Positions 1 through 6,744 are shown, numbered from the stretch's first letter. The stretch: 10,731 bases of DNA from Cytophagaceae bacterium (GCA_021151805.1 JAGKWN010000127.1:1-10731); one strand, 5' to 3'. Notes: generated by a model from the letters alone, not told the origin. Numbers and translations are program-made.

Positions 1-139
1 TATATATATATTCCGGTAATTGAACAATGTTATCCTGTTCAATTAGATATTGCTTGTATTTCGTATTTATAATATGAATCAAATAAGGAGTGCTCTGCTT
101 ACATGAAAATTTCTGTAAAAACATTTCCCTATCGGCGTT
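1..139 (-). pseudogene. Frame-shifted continuation of the GT61-like gene, running off the window
   Basis: On the minus strand a frame one base back (-1) from the GT61-like gene is open from position 139 to the window edge. After the point where the first frame stops it reads LIHIINTKYKQYLIEQ and ends in QLPEYIYI. GT61 proteins usually carry a segment of the type Leu-Pro-x-x-Ile-Tyr-Ile-Ser-Arg at this place, so the ending looks like genuine GT61 sequence. Joining the two frames near 80-90 gives a smooth protein. The break could be a real inactivating deletion, a sequencing error, or less likely a programmed -1 shift. The rest of the protein lies outside the window. Confidence 0.4.
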
Positions 140-633
140 TCATTCGTAGAAGTAGCATGATTAACAGGAATCAATGTATCTGCAGGAAATTTTTCTCTGG
201 AAAGCTTCAAAACCTTTTTGTCAGGATAAAGCTTTTTAAATAAATCCATCCAGCTTTTCTGAAAAGGTAATTTAGCCTTAATAAATTCATCCGGTAAAAC
301 AATCTTCTTCGCACTGCTTTCAAAGGCTAAAATAATTACCGGTAATTCTGCAAAATGCCAATGACAATAATTATTTACATTTTTCCAGGCTGTAGGAATA
401 CTGCAATACTCAGAATTGACATTGCCCATATACCCTGAAGGACCGAAACGATAGGTTATCCCTTCCGGTGGCTCTGAAGGTAATTTTGCAGCTAGATAAA
501 TACTTTGCTCTTTGAATACTTCAAGACTAAGTTCATACGTATCAAAATCCCTGTACTTCCTTAGTGCGGCAATATCAATCTCTTTTTCTGAAGTAAAAAA
601 ACGGTGAAAATATTTTTTTAAAGAATAAATCAT
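79..633 (-). CDS. Glycosyltransferase 61 (DUF563)-like protein, apparently truncated by a frameshift
   Basis: The 184-residue product resembles the N-terminal half of GT61/DUF563 glycosyltransferases, which transfer sugars onto surface or secreted glycans. The main clue is an NNYCHWHFAELP segment (residues 87-98). This fits the family's Asn-Tyr-x-His-Trp...Leu-Pro motif and is followed by a beta-strand-like IVLP (111-114). GT61 proteins are usually 350-400 residues, so this is about half length. The ATG at 631-633 lacks a Shine-Dalgarno sequence, and no signal peptide or membrane segment is visible. The frame ends at TGA (79-81), yet another frame continues to the window edge (see the separate entry). 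Base composition is noticeably more AT-rich than the men genes, as is common for glycan genes and possibly a sign of transfer. The family call rests on one motif region, so it is moderate. An unrelated hypothetical protein cannot be excluded. Confidence 0.55.
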   Translation of the reverse strand: MIYSLKKYFHRFFTSEKEIDIAALRKYRDFDTYELSLEVFKEQSIYLAAKLPSEPPEGITYRFGPSGYMGNVNSEYCSIPTAWKNVNNYCHWHFAELPVIILAFESSAKKIVLPDEFIKAKLPFQKSWMDLFKKLYPDKKVLKLSREKFPADTLIPVNHATSTNETPIGKCFYRNFHVSRALLI

Positions 634-692
634 CTGTATTTAAAATAACATTATTAAATATACCGAATAAAATGCGTTTGTTATTTTCTCAA

Positions 693-700
693 CAAATATA
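693..700 (-). promoter_or_regulatory. Possible -7 element for the GT61-like gene
   Basis: The minus strand reads TATATTTG here, a match to the Bacteroidota -7 consensus TAnnTTTG. It lies about 60 bases upstream of the ATG and downstream of the pdhC terminator, so the gene would have its own transcript. No convincing TTG appears at the expected -33 distance, and the region is very AT-rich, so chance is possible. Confidence 0.25.
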
Positions 701-742
701 AAAAACCGCAGACTATTATATTGATTCCATAAAACGAACAGC

Positions 743-779
743 AATAAAAAAAGTCATCACGCTAAGCATGATGACTTTT
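743..779 (-). terminator. Rho-independent terminator of pdhC
   Basis: A perfect 11-bp stem is formed by AAAAGTCATCA (749-759) and TGATGACTTTT (769-779) with a 9-base loop. On the minus strand the stem runs into a T tract (TTTTTTTATT), as expected for an intrinsic terminator. It starts about 25 bases after the pdhC stop codon and separates pdhC from the downstream GT61-like gene. Confidence 0.85.
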
Positions 780-803
780 GTATAAGAATGATTCAGAAGA
801 AAC

Positions 804-2441
804 TTATGCAAGAATACGCACCGGATCTTCCAGGTAGCTTTTCAATGTCTGTAAGAACGCTGAACCTACTGCACCGTCTACTACACGGTGATCACAAGCA
901 AGCGTTACTTTCATGATGTTACCAACTACAATCTGTCCGTTTTTAACGATTGGTGTCTGTTTGATACCACCAACAGAAAGGATACAGGAATCAGGTGAGT
1001 TGATGATTGATGTAAATTCATCAATACCAAACATACCTAAGTTAGAGATCGTGAATGTATTTCCGGACATATCTGCCGGCTGTATTTTTTTGCTTTTCGC
1101 TTTTCCGCCAAGCTCTTTTACTTCAAGAGAAATATGAGACAATGATTTAGAATCTGCAAAACGAACAACTGGCACTACAAGACCATCTTCGATAGCGATT
1201 GCTACACCAATGTGAATGTGATGGTTCACACGGATCTTATCTCCCTGCCAGGAAGCGTTTACCATTGGGTGCTTACGAAGTGCTGCTGCACTTGCGCGGA
1301 TCACCATATCGTTGAATGATACTTTTGCTGCTGCTACTTCATTGATGCTGTTACGAGCTTCAATAGCTTTATCCATGTTGATTTCCATGGTTAAGTAGAA
1401 GTGCGGTGCAGTGTATAAGCTTTCAGACAAACGTTTCACGATTACTTTACGCATCTGTGAAACCGGTACCTCGTCGAAGCTTTCCTGACCAACAACAGCT
1501 GGTAAAGAAACTGACGGAGCAGAAGATCCTTTAGCCGGAGCAGCTTCAGCAGGCGCCGCTTTAAAGTTCTCAACGTCGCGTTTAATCACACGGCCGTGGT
1601 CACCTGTACCTTTTACCTGTTTGATATCAATTCCTTTGTCTGATGCAATTTTACGTGCCAGCGGAGAGATTTTCGCTCTGTCATCTGAAGATGATGCACC
1701 GTGTGTTACCGGTGCGCTTGCTGCTGCAGGAGCTGCCGCCTGTTCTGTCTTCGGTTCGCTTGCTGCTGCAGGAGCTGCAGAAGGTTTACCGTTTTTATAT
1801 GCGTTTATGATTGGTGTTACATCTGTACCTTTCTCGCCAATAATGGCAATCAAGCCGTCGATTTTAACCGCATCACCTTCTTTTACTTCAATATGTAGAA
1901 GTGTTCCGTCTTCATAAGATTCCATTTCCATGGTAGCCTTATCGGTAGCTACTTCTGCAAGCAACTCACCAGACTTCACTGCATCTCCTACTTTTTTATG
2001 CCACGCTACAATTGTCCCTTCAACCATTGTATCGCTCATTTTAGGCATTAAAATCGCTTCAGCCTTAATAGAAGATAAATCTACTGCAGGTGCAGCTGGT
2101 GCTGCCGCAGGAGCTTCTGATTTGGGAGCTTCAGCTGCAGGCGCTGATGCTGCCGGAGCGCCGCCACCTTTAATCTGAGAAATCAATGAATCAATATTTT
2201 CACCGTCTTTACCAATAACTGCAATAACACCATCAATCGGTACTGCACTTTTTGCCTCTGCTGCGATGTATAAGAGCGTTCCATCTTCATAAGATTCCAT
2301 TTCCATGGTAGCCTTATCGGTCTCAACTTCTGCTAAAAGGTCGCCGGATTTCACCTTATCTCCTACTTTTTTGTGCCATGCAGCGATAACACCTTCTGTC
2401 ATGGTATCGCTCATTTTAGGCATTTTAATCAATTCTGCCAT
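804..2441 (-). CDS. pdhC: Dihydrolipoamide acetyltransferase, E2 of the pyruvate dehydrogenase complex
   Basis: This E2 core enzyme moves the acetyl group from lipoyl-lysine to CoA, making acetyl-CoA from pyruvate together with E1 and E3. Domains in order are lipoyl 1 (residues about 2-78, lipoyl Lys43 in ETDKA), an Ala/Pro linker, lipoyl 2 (about 127-203, Lys168 in ATDKA), a second Ala/Pro linker, the peripheral subunit-binding domain (about 256-291, ISPLARKIA to GRVIKRDV) and the acyltransferase domain (about 322-545). The catalytic motif DHRVVDG places His518 and Asp522. The length of 545 residues is normal for a two-lipoyl E2. The ATG start at 2439-2441 gives the typical MAELIKMPKMSDTM beginning. 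No E1 or E3 gene lies beside it, so it is transcribed alone. The two lipoyl domains share a 38-bp identical DNA stretch. A branched-chain E2 is possible but less likely, because two lipoyl domains starting MPKMSDTM are typical of the pyruvate enzyme. Confidence 0.95.
   Translation of the reverse strand: MAELIKMPKMSDTMTEGVIAAWHKKVGDKVKSGDLLAEVETDKATMEMESYEDGTLLYIAAEAKSAVPIDGVIAVIGKDGENIDSLISQIKGGGAPAASAPAAEAPKSEAPAAAPAAPAVDLSSIKAEAILMPKMSDTMVEGTIVAWHKKVGDAVKSGELLAEVATDKATMEMESYEDGTLLHIEVKEGDAVKIDGLIAIIGEKGTDVTPIINAYKNGKPSAAPAAASEPKTEQAAAPAAASAPVTHGASSSDDRAKISPLARKIASDKGIDIKQVKGTGDHGRVIKRDVENFKAAPAEAAPAKGSSAPSVSLPAVVGQESFDEVPVSQMRKVIVKRLSESLYTAPHFYLTMEINMDKAIEARNSINEVAAAKVSFNDMVIRASAAALRKHPMVNASWQGDKIRVNHHIHIGVAIAIEDGLVVPVVRFADSKSLSHISLEVKELGGKAKSKKIQPADMSGNTFTISNLGMFGIDEFTSIINSPDSCILSVGGIKQTPIVKNGQIVVGNIMKVTLACDHRVVDGAVGSAFLQTLKSYLEDPVRILA
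1909..1946. repeat. 38-bp direct repeat, copy 1 (second lipoyl domain of pdhC)
   Basis: This stretch is identical over 38 bases to 2284-2321. It encodes the lipoyl-lysine hairpin of the second lipoyl domain (TDKATMEMESYED). Identity at every third position, not only at protein level, suggests recent duplication or gene conversion between the two lipoyl domains. Confidence 0.9.
2284..2321. repeat. 38-bp direct repeat, copy 2 (first lipoyl domain of pdhC)
   Basis: Partner of the repeat at 1909-1946, 375 bases away and in the same reading frame. It encodes the equivalent lipoyl-lysine segment of the first lipoyl domain. Sequence on both sides of the 38 bases diverges at synonymous sites. Confidence 0.9.
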
Positions 2442-2458
2442 TATCTTTTATAGAGATT

Positions 2459-2489
2459 AAACGTATTCTTAGAATTCAAAAATACGTTT
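2459..2489. promoter_or_regulatory. Inverted repeat over the predicted pdhC transcription start (possible operator)
   Basis: The arms AAACGTATT (2459-2467) and AATACGTTT (2481-2489) are perfectly complementary over 9 bp with a 13-base spacer. The structure covers the putative minus-strand -7 box and the expected transcription start of pdhC, the usual place for a repressor site. It could instead be a 5' leader hairpin or chance in AT-rich DNA. Confidence 0.3.
2477..2484 (-). promoter_or_regulatory. Putative -7 promoter element of pdhC
   Basis: The minus strand reads TATTTTTG, matching the Bacteroidota -7 consensus TAnnTTTG, 36-43 bases upstream of the pdhC ATG. It would give a leader of about 30 bases. 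No clear -33 TTTG is seen at 17-21 bases upstream, so support is from the -7 match and position only. Confidence 0.35.
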
Positions 2490-2620
2490 TTTACAATAAA
2501 TTCCCACTACTAAGTATAGAATTTATCTACGTACTTTTGCGTAGTTTTTACTTTTTTTATCTTTTGAACGGAAGAGCATTCATTTAATGAACTGTTTGTT
2601 AATGCATTGCTTTAAAGTGC

Positions 2621-2659
2621 TCCGATTTATCCGTTTGTGGTTTTTTTTGATGAATCGGA
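2621..2659. other. Imperfect hairpin of unknown role
   Basis: TCCGATTTATC (2621-2631) can pair with GATGAATCGGA (2649-2659) over 11 bp with one G-T wobble. The loop of 17 bases contains a run of eight T on the plus strand. No T tract follows the stem on either strand, so it does not look like a standard terminator. Confidence 0.3.
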
Positions 2660-2702
2660 TGTTTCCTCCAGGCCTTATACGATTATCCTCGATTCAACAC
2701 GT

Positions 2703-2727
2703 AACAAAACAAACCCATAGGAGGGTT
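2703..2727 (-). terminator. Weak terminator-like hairpin after the phosphatase gene
   Basis: On the minus strand AACCC (2727-2723) pairs with GGGTT (2716-2712) around a 6-base loop and is followed by TGTTTTGTT. It lies 17 bases past the phosphatase stop codon, the right position for an intrinsic terminator. The stem is only 5 bp, so the call is tentative. Confidence 0.35.
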
Positions 2728-2743
2728 CGTTCCAGCAAATGCA

Positions 2744-3364
2744 CTACTGCAATCCCAGTAGATGCCGTTGATCGTTGCTGGATGTAATTTCAATTCCCTG
2801 TACTGAACCCTCCAGTATATATAAACAAAGGTTGCCATGTTCAAACTGATCCATCTCAGCTAAAGATGTTTTGGTAATCAGGCTCAACAAGATACGGATC
2901 GCGCGACCGTGCATGCAGATCAGAATGGTTTTATGCGGAGATGCTAAAATCTCCTGGATCACAGGCTCTTGTCTTTTCTGTACATCCACCGGGCTTTCTC
3001 CGCCCCAGCGTTTACATTCTATATCTCCCTGCTGCCAGCGCGCCAGAAGCTCCTTATATTCATTGTGTTCGGTTGCTGTTGCAACCTTGCCATCCATGTC
3101 GCCCCAGCTGATCTCATTCAATCCCGGACGGATAAAGTGTGGTATGGAGTTATCAATGAAGGCCTGCACAGATTCTATACTTCTGTTCAGTGCAGATGTA
3201 TAAACCGCATCAAAAGCAATGTGCTTATAAGCTTCATAAAAAGCCTGCGCCTGTGCGCGGCCTGTTTCATTCAGCGATGAGTTTACAGCACTGCCTTGTA
3301 CGATTCCCTTTTTATTGAATTCTGTTTGTCCATGGCGGACAAGGTATATTTTTTTGGTACTCAA
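2744..3364 (-). CDS. Histidine phosphatase family protein (phosphoglycerate mutase-like)
   Basis: A member of the histidine phosphatase superfamily, which forms a phospho-histidine while hydrolysing or transferring phosphate. The start used here gives 206 residues with LVRHGQTEFN at 8-17 (phospho-acceptor His11, Arg10). Also present are the TSALNRS arginine motif (Arg61), the acidic NEISWGD segment (Glu84) and the second catalytic histidine in CMHGRA (His152), so the active site is complete. The size fits small PhoE/GpmB/CobC-type phosphatases rather than the longer glycolytic GpmA. The substrate cannot be read from the sequence. No ATG is available upstream of the RHG motif. TTG at 3362-3364 gives the family-typical N-terminus MSTKKIYLVRHG and is preferred, while TTG at 3389-3391 would add nine residues. 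The gene is divergent from the menaquinone operon. A functional link to that pathway is not shown. Confidence 0.85.
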   Translation of the reverse strand: MSTKKIYLVRHGQTEFNKKGIVQGSAVNSSLNETGRAQAQAFYEAYKHIAFDAVYTSALNRSIESVQAFIDNSIPHFIRPGLNEISWGDMDGKVATATEHNEYKELLARWQQGDIECKRWGGESPVDVQKRQEPVIQEILASPHKTILICMHGRAIRILLSLITKTSLAEMDQFEHGNLCLYILEGSVQGIEITSSNDQRHLLGLQ

Positions 3365-3380
3365 AATTATTCTACTTTTG
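3354..3380 (+). promoter_or_regulatory. Putative promoter of the menI-menF-menD operon
   Basis: TACTTTTG at 3373-3380 matches the Bacteroidota -7 box TAnnTTTG, and a TTG at 3354-3356, inside a T-rich run, could serve as the -33 element. The 16-base spacing is slightly short of the usual 17-21. The predicted start lies about 20-25 bases before the ATG at 3409 and argues against the upstream TTG at 3394 as the start codon. The element overlaps the 5' end of the divergent phosphatase gene. Confidence 0.45.
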
Positions 3381-3408
3381 TTAGCCTTCAATCTTGCTTA
3401 CAAGTATA

Positions 3409-3828
3409 ATGATAAATACAAACATAACACTTGAAGAATTAAATAAAATGGGTGTCAACACCATGGGTGAACACCTGGGAATCGTATTTACCGAAGTTGG
3501 TGAGAATTATATCTGCGGTACCATGCCGGTAGACCACCGGACCAGACAGCCCATGGGCCTCCTGCATGGAGGTGCTTCAGCGGTGCTGGCAGAAACTCTG
3601 GGTAGCATTGGCTCGTATTTATGTATAGATATAAAAACACAGGCTTGTGTTGGTTTAAACATCTCCTGCAACCACATCCGTGCTGCCAAAGATGGTTTTG
3701 TAACCGGAAAGGCAGTATTGATCCATGAAGGCGGTAAAACCCATATCTGGAATATTGATATCACAAACGATAAACAACAATTGATCTGCAGCAGCCGGTT
3801 AACTGTGATGGTGCTGGATAAAAAATAG
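3409..3828 (+). CDS. menI: Hotdog-fold acyl-CoA thioesterase, probable 1,4-dihydroxy-2-naphthoyl-CoA hydrolase
   Basis: A 139-residue single hotdog domain of the PaaI/YdiI type. It most likely hydrolyses 1,4-dihydroxy-2-naphthoyl-CoA to the free acid in menaquinone synthesis. The signature GLLHGGASAVLAETLGS (residues 50-66) closely resembles E. coli YdiI (MenI). Gln47, His53 and Glu62 sit where YdiI has Gln48, His54 and the catalytic Glu63. Length also matches (YdiI is about 136). The ATG at 3409 is chosen over TTG 3394 because it sits well behind the predicted promoter and gives the normal family length. It is the first gene of a tight operon with menF (1-base gap) and menD, which strongly supports the menaquinone role. 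Without that context a general PaaI-like thioesterase would be an equal candidate. No signal peptide is visible, so it is cytoplasmic. Confidence 0.85.
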   Translation: MINTNITLEELNKMGVNTMGEHLGIVFTEVGENYICGTMPVDHRTRQPMGLLHGGASAVLAETLGSIGSYLCIDIKTQACVGLNISCNHIRAAKDGFVTGKAVLIHEGGKTHIWNIDITNDKQQLICSSRLTVMVLDKK

Positions 3829-3829
3829 C

Positions 3830-5047
3830 ATGAGTTCTTCCACGGTTTTACATACAGATATTTCAGAAGATCTTTGTACAAAAGATCTGATTAAAGGCAG
3901 TTTATATACAGCTATCCAGCATTCATATGGCATAGCTTGCTGGTCGAATCCCGAATCCAAAAGCTGGGACATCATCATTGATCCGCAGCCCATGCTGCTG
4001 GCCGAAAATAAAACACCTTACCTGCATAAACTTCCCTCCGGATTTCTGATCGCTCCTTTCAAAGCCAATGCAGTAAAATATTTTATACAGAATAAAATTC
4101 ATATCCAGCTTGGCGCAACCGTTCACACAAGCGCGCAAAGCGGTTATGAAAACCTGCTGGAAGATGTGTTGCAAACCAGTGCACAACAGACGCCTTCACT
4201 CGCTGATCTGATTCCGGCAACAGATATTCTCCCTGATACCTCCCACGCCGACTGCTATGTGCAAGGTGTGGATGCAGCCAAAGAGATCATTCAGAAAAAT
4301 GAAATGCAGAAAGTGGTGCTGGCACGTTCAAAAGTACAACAGATCAGTCTTACAAGTCTGGAAACAGTTGTATTAAATCTGCGTGAACAATATCCGCTGG
4401 CGTATGTTGCCATTTTCTTCCATCCGGAAACAGGCTTGTGGGTTGTTGCCACACCTGAACTCTTATTATCTACCGATAGCACCGGCACCTTTAAAACAGT
4501 TGCCTTAGCGGGTACTCAAAAATACAATCCCGCTATTCCTATCCGCGATGTTTCCTGGACACACAAAGAGATCGAAGAGCAGGCACTGGTATGCAGATAT
4601 ATTATCAATTGCTTTAAGACCATACGCCTGCGCGAATATATTGAACAGGGGCCGCGTACCATTCAGTCGGGCAATCTGCTGCATTTAAAAACAGAATTCA
4701 CGGCCAACACACAGGAAGTAAACATGGAAGAGCTTGGCACAACCATGTTGCAGCTCTTGCACCCTACCTCTGCGGTTTGTGGTATGCCGAAAAAACAGGC
4801 ATTGGATTTCATTGAAGCGAATGAATCGTTCGATCGTAAACTGTTCAGCGGTTACAGCGGTCCGGTGAACATGTCTAAAGAAACAGCTTTGTATGTGACC
4901 CTGCGTTGCGCACAGGTCTATTCAAATGCCATTGTATTATATGCAGGAGCCGGCATTACTGCCGACTCTGTTCCTCAAAAAGAATTTGACGAAACAAATC
5001 TTAAAATGGATGTAATCGGCAGTGCCTTCAATAGCATTCCTTCTTAA
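3830..5047 (+). CDS. menF: Isochorismate synthase
   Basis: A chorismate-binding enzyme of 405 residues that converts chorismate to isochorismate, the first committed step of menaquinone synthesis. The catalytic domain occupies about residues 140-398. Visible motifs are KVVLARS (161-167, with the general-base Lys161), ALAGT (225-229), an acidic HKEIEEQ (245-251), HPTSAVCGMPK (311-321), YAGAGI (371-376) and VPQKEFDETNLK near the end with Mg-binding acidic residues. The lysine in KVVLARS is typical of isochorismate synthases that add water, as opposed to anthranilate and aminodeoxychorismate synthases. The ATG at 3830 starts 1 base after the thioesterase stop, suggesting translational coupling. 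menD follows at once, confirming a menaquinone rather than siderophore role. No salicylate or dihydroxybenzoate genes are nearby. Confidence 0.93.
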   Translation: MSSSTVLHTDISEDLCTKDLIKGSLYTAIQHSYGIACWSNPESKSWDIIIDPQPMLLAENKTPYLHKLPSGFLIAPFKANAVKYFIQNKIHIQLGATVHTSAQSGYENLLEDVLQTSAQQTPSLADLIPATDILPDTSHADCYVQGVDAAKEIIQKNEMQKVVLARSKVQQISLTSLETVVLNLREQYPLAYVAIFFHPETGLWVVATPELLLSTDSTGTFKTVALAGTQKYNPAIPIRDVSWTHKEIEEQALVCRYIINCFKTIRLREYIEQGPRTIQSGNLLHLKTEFTANTQEVNMEELGTTMLQLLHPTSAVCGMPKKQALDFIEANESFDRKLFSGYSGPVNMSKETALYVTLRCAQVYSNAIVLYAGAGITADSVPQKEFDETNLKMDVIGSAFNSIPS

Positions 5048-5064
5048 CTTTTAGCTCTACTCAC

Positions 5065-6738
5065 GTGCAAGCAATCTACGATATACCAGAAATACTTTTT
5101 CAGCATGGCGTAACCGACGTAGTGCTGTCGCCGGGTTCGCGCTGCGCGCCATTAAGCATTGCCTTTGCCCGTCATAAAAAACTTCAGATCAAAGTTGTAC
5201 CCGACGAACGTTCGGCTGCATTCATTGCATTGGGGCTATCCTTACAATCACAGAAACCTACCGTGCTAATCTGCACTTCCGGTTCTGCCTTATACAACTA
5301 TGCACCTGCTATTGTAGAAGCCTACTATCAGCGTGTACCGCTGATTGTACTTACGGCAGACCGTCCACCGGAATGGATCGACCAGAACGACGGACAAACG
5401 ATCCGCCAGCAGGAAATCTATGGTAAACACAGTAAAGCATTCTTTCAGCTATCGGCTGAACATGAACTGCCGGCTACACAATGGGAAACCTACCGCAAAG
5501 TAAACGAAGCCGTTGCCATTGCTGAAGCTTATCCCAAAGGACCGGTACACATCAACATTCCTTTCCGTGAGCCCTTTTATCCGAAAGAGGAAATTACCTT
5601 CTCTGCTGCACCTACGGTAATCAAACGTGAGCAGCCTGTTTATTCACTAAGTGAAGATCAATGGAAAAGTATTCAACAAAAACTGGATTCGTATAAAAAG
5701 ATCTTATTTGTAGGCGGACAGCATGCATACGATGAGTCGCTGCGTTTAACAATCGGCAACATCAAAGCTCCTTTTATCGGAGAAATTGTTTCAAACCTGC
5801 ACGGGGTACGAAATGTGATTTATACACATGATACCATGCTCACTTCTATTCCGTTAACGGATCTGGAAGAACTGAAACCGGATCTGGTTATTTCGTTTGG
5901 CGGAGCATTGTTATCGAAATGGCTAAAGCAGTATATTCGTGCCAATGCATCGATCGACCATTGGTTTATCGGCCCGGACGTAACAACCGCAGACGTGTTC
6001 CAGCAGCTGACAGAAATTATACCGGTACAATTGAGTGAGTTTTTATCCAAGACTACAATTTCATCTGCTTCACAGGAGCAGTTCCTGCAACGCTGGATTC
6101 AACAACAAACGCACATCATACCTGCTATACGTGAATTCAATATCAAAGAAACAACTTTCAATGAATTTACCGCGATATATGATGTATTGAATCATCTTCC
6201 CTCATTTGCGAAGTTACACCTGGCTAATAGCATGTCGGTACGTTACGCAAACACACTGGGTATTACACAACGTTCGGCAGAGGTGTTTGCCAATAGAGGT
6301 ACAAGCGGCATTGATGGTGTAATCAGTACCGCTTATGGCTATGCATTACGCACAGCCCAGCTGGTAACGGTAATCACCGGAGACCTGGCATTCTTCTACG
6401 ATCGTAATGCATTCTGGAATAATTATAAACCGTCAAACCTGCGTATTGTTTTACTGAACAATCACGGCGGCGGTATCTTCCGTATGATTGACGGACCGGC
6501 TGCACTTCCGGAGTTGGATGAGTTCTTTGAAACCAAACAACCACTGAGTGCTAAGTACATGGCTCAGGAACATGGATTGGAATATACAGCCTGCAAAAAT
6601 TTCAACGACCTGAACAAGGCACTCGACAGTTTCTTCCAACCATCCATGTTTGGAAAAATCATGGAAATTGAGACCGATTCAAGAAAAAACACAGAAGTAT
6701 TCAAACGTTTTAAAAGAAATGTTAAAGATAGTTACTAG
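5065..6738 (+). CDS. menD: 2-succinyl-5-enolpyruvyl-6-hydroxy-3-cyclohexene-1-carboxylate synthase
   Basis: This thiamine-diphosphate enzyme joins isochorismate and the succinic semialdehyde unit from 2-oxoglutarate to give SEPHCHC, the second step of menaquinone synthesis. The order is an N-terminal PYR domain (about 1-170), a middle domain (about 200-330) and a C-terminal PP domain (about 370-540). Signatures are LSPGSR (21-26), PDERSAAF with the conserved cofactor glutamate Glu48, CTSGSA (70-75), ANRGTSGIDG (409-418) and the ThDP/Mg motif GDLAFFYDRNA (439-449) ending in LLNNHGGGIF. The length of 557 is normal. The start is GTG at 5065: no ATG lies between the menF stop (17 bases upstream) and the first conserved residues. 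It is the last gene of the operon and is followed by a strong bidirectional terminator. Soluble and cytoplasmic. Confidence 0.96.
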   Translation: MQAIYDIPEILFQHGVTDVVLSPGSRCAPLSIAFARHKKLQIKVVPDERSAAFIALGLSLQSQKPTVLICTSGSALYNYAPAIVEAYYQRVPLIVLTADRPPEWIDQNDGQTIRQQEIYGKHSKAFFQLSAEHELPATQWETYRKVNEAVAIAEAYPKGPVHINIPFREPFYPKEEITFSAAPTVIKREQPVYSLSEDQWKSIQQKLDSYKKILFVGGQHAYDESLRLTIGNIKAPFIGEIVSNLHGVRNVIYTHDTMLTSIPLTDLEELKPDLVISFGGALLSKWLKQYIRANASIDHWFIGPDVTTADVFQQLTEIIPVQLSEFLSKTTISSASQEQFLQRWIQQQTHIIPAIREFNIKETTFNEFTAIYDVLNHLPSFAKLHLANSMSVRYANTLGITQRSAEVFANRGTSGIDGVISTAYGYALRTAQLVTVITGDLAFFYDRNAFWNNYKPSNLRIVLLNNHGGGIFRMIDGPAALPELDEFFETKQPLSAKYMAQEHGLEYTACKNFNDLNKALDSFFQPSMFGKIMEIETDSRKNTEVFKRFKRNVKDSY

Positions 6739-6744
6739 AGTTTT

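Larger units (their letters stand above)
2442..2743. other. 302-base intergenic region between pdhC and the phosphatase gene
   Basis: No convincing gene is present. The half next to pdhC holds its presumed promoter, A-rich leader and a 9-bp inverted repeat. The middle holds an imperfect hairpin (2621-2659). The far end holds a weak terminator-like hairpin after the phosphatase gene. A 66-codon plus-strand frame from 2587 overlaps the phosphatase 3' end and has a composition unlike a real protein. A plus-strand TACTTTTG at 2532-2539 has no gene to drive. Confidence 0.6.

Noticed and set aside
1..11. TA dinucleotide run at the left edge as a phase-variation repeat
   Set aside because: Only about five units are visible, the run is cut by the window edge, and in the continuing GT61 frame it simply encodes Tyr-Ile-Tyr-Ile.
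1621..2178. Plus-strand open frames rich in Ala, Gly and Cys opposite pdhC
   Set aside because: They mirror the Ala/Pro linkers and lipoyl domains of pdhC, whose reading is unmistakable; no independent family signal.
2532..2539. Plus-strand TACTTTTG promoter-like element
   Set aside because: Good -7 match but no TTG at the -33 distance and no credible gene downstream on that strand.
2587..2787. 66-codon plus-strand frame in the pdhC-phosphatase gap
   Set aside because: It overlaps the phosphatase 3' end, has no recognisable motif and a composition unlike a protein; no promoter is well placed for it.
3830..5047. Anthranilate or aminodeoxychorismate synthase component I
   Set aside because: The KVVLARS lysine and the adjacent menD favour isochorismate synthase; no trp or pab genes nearby.
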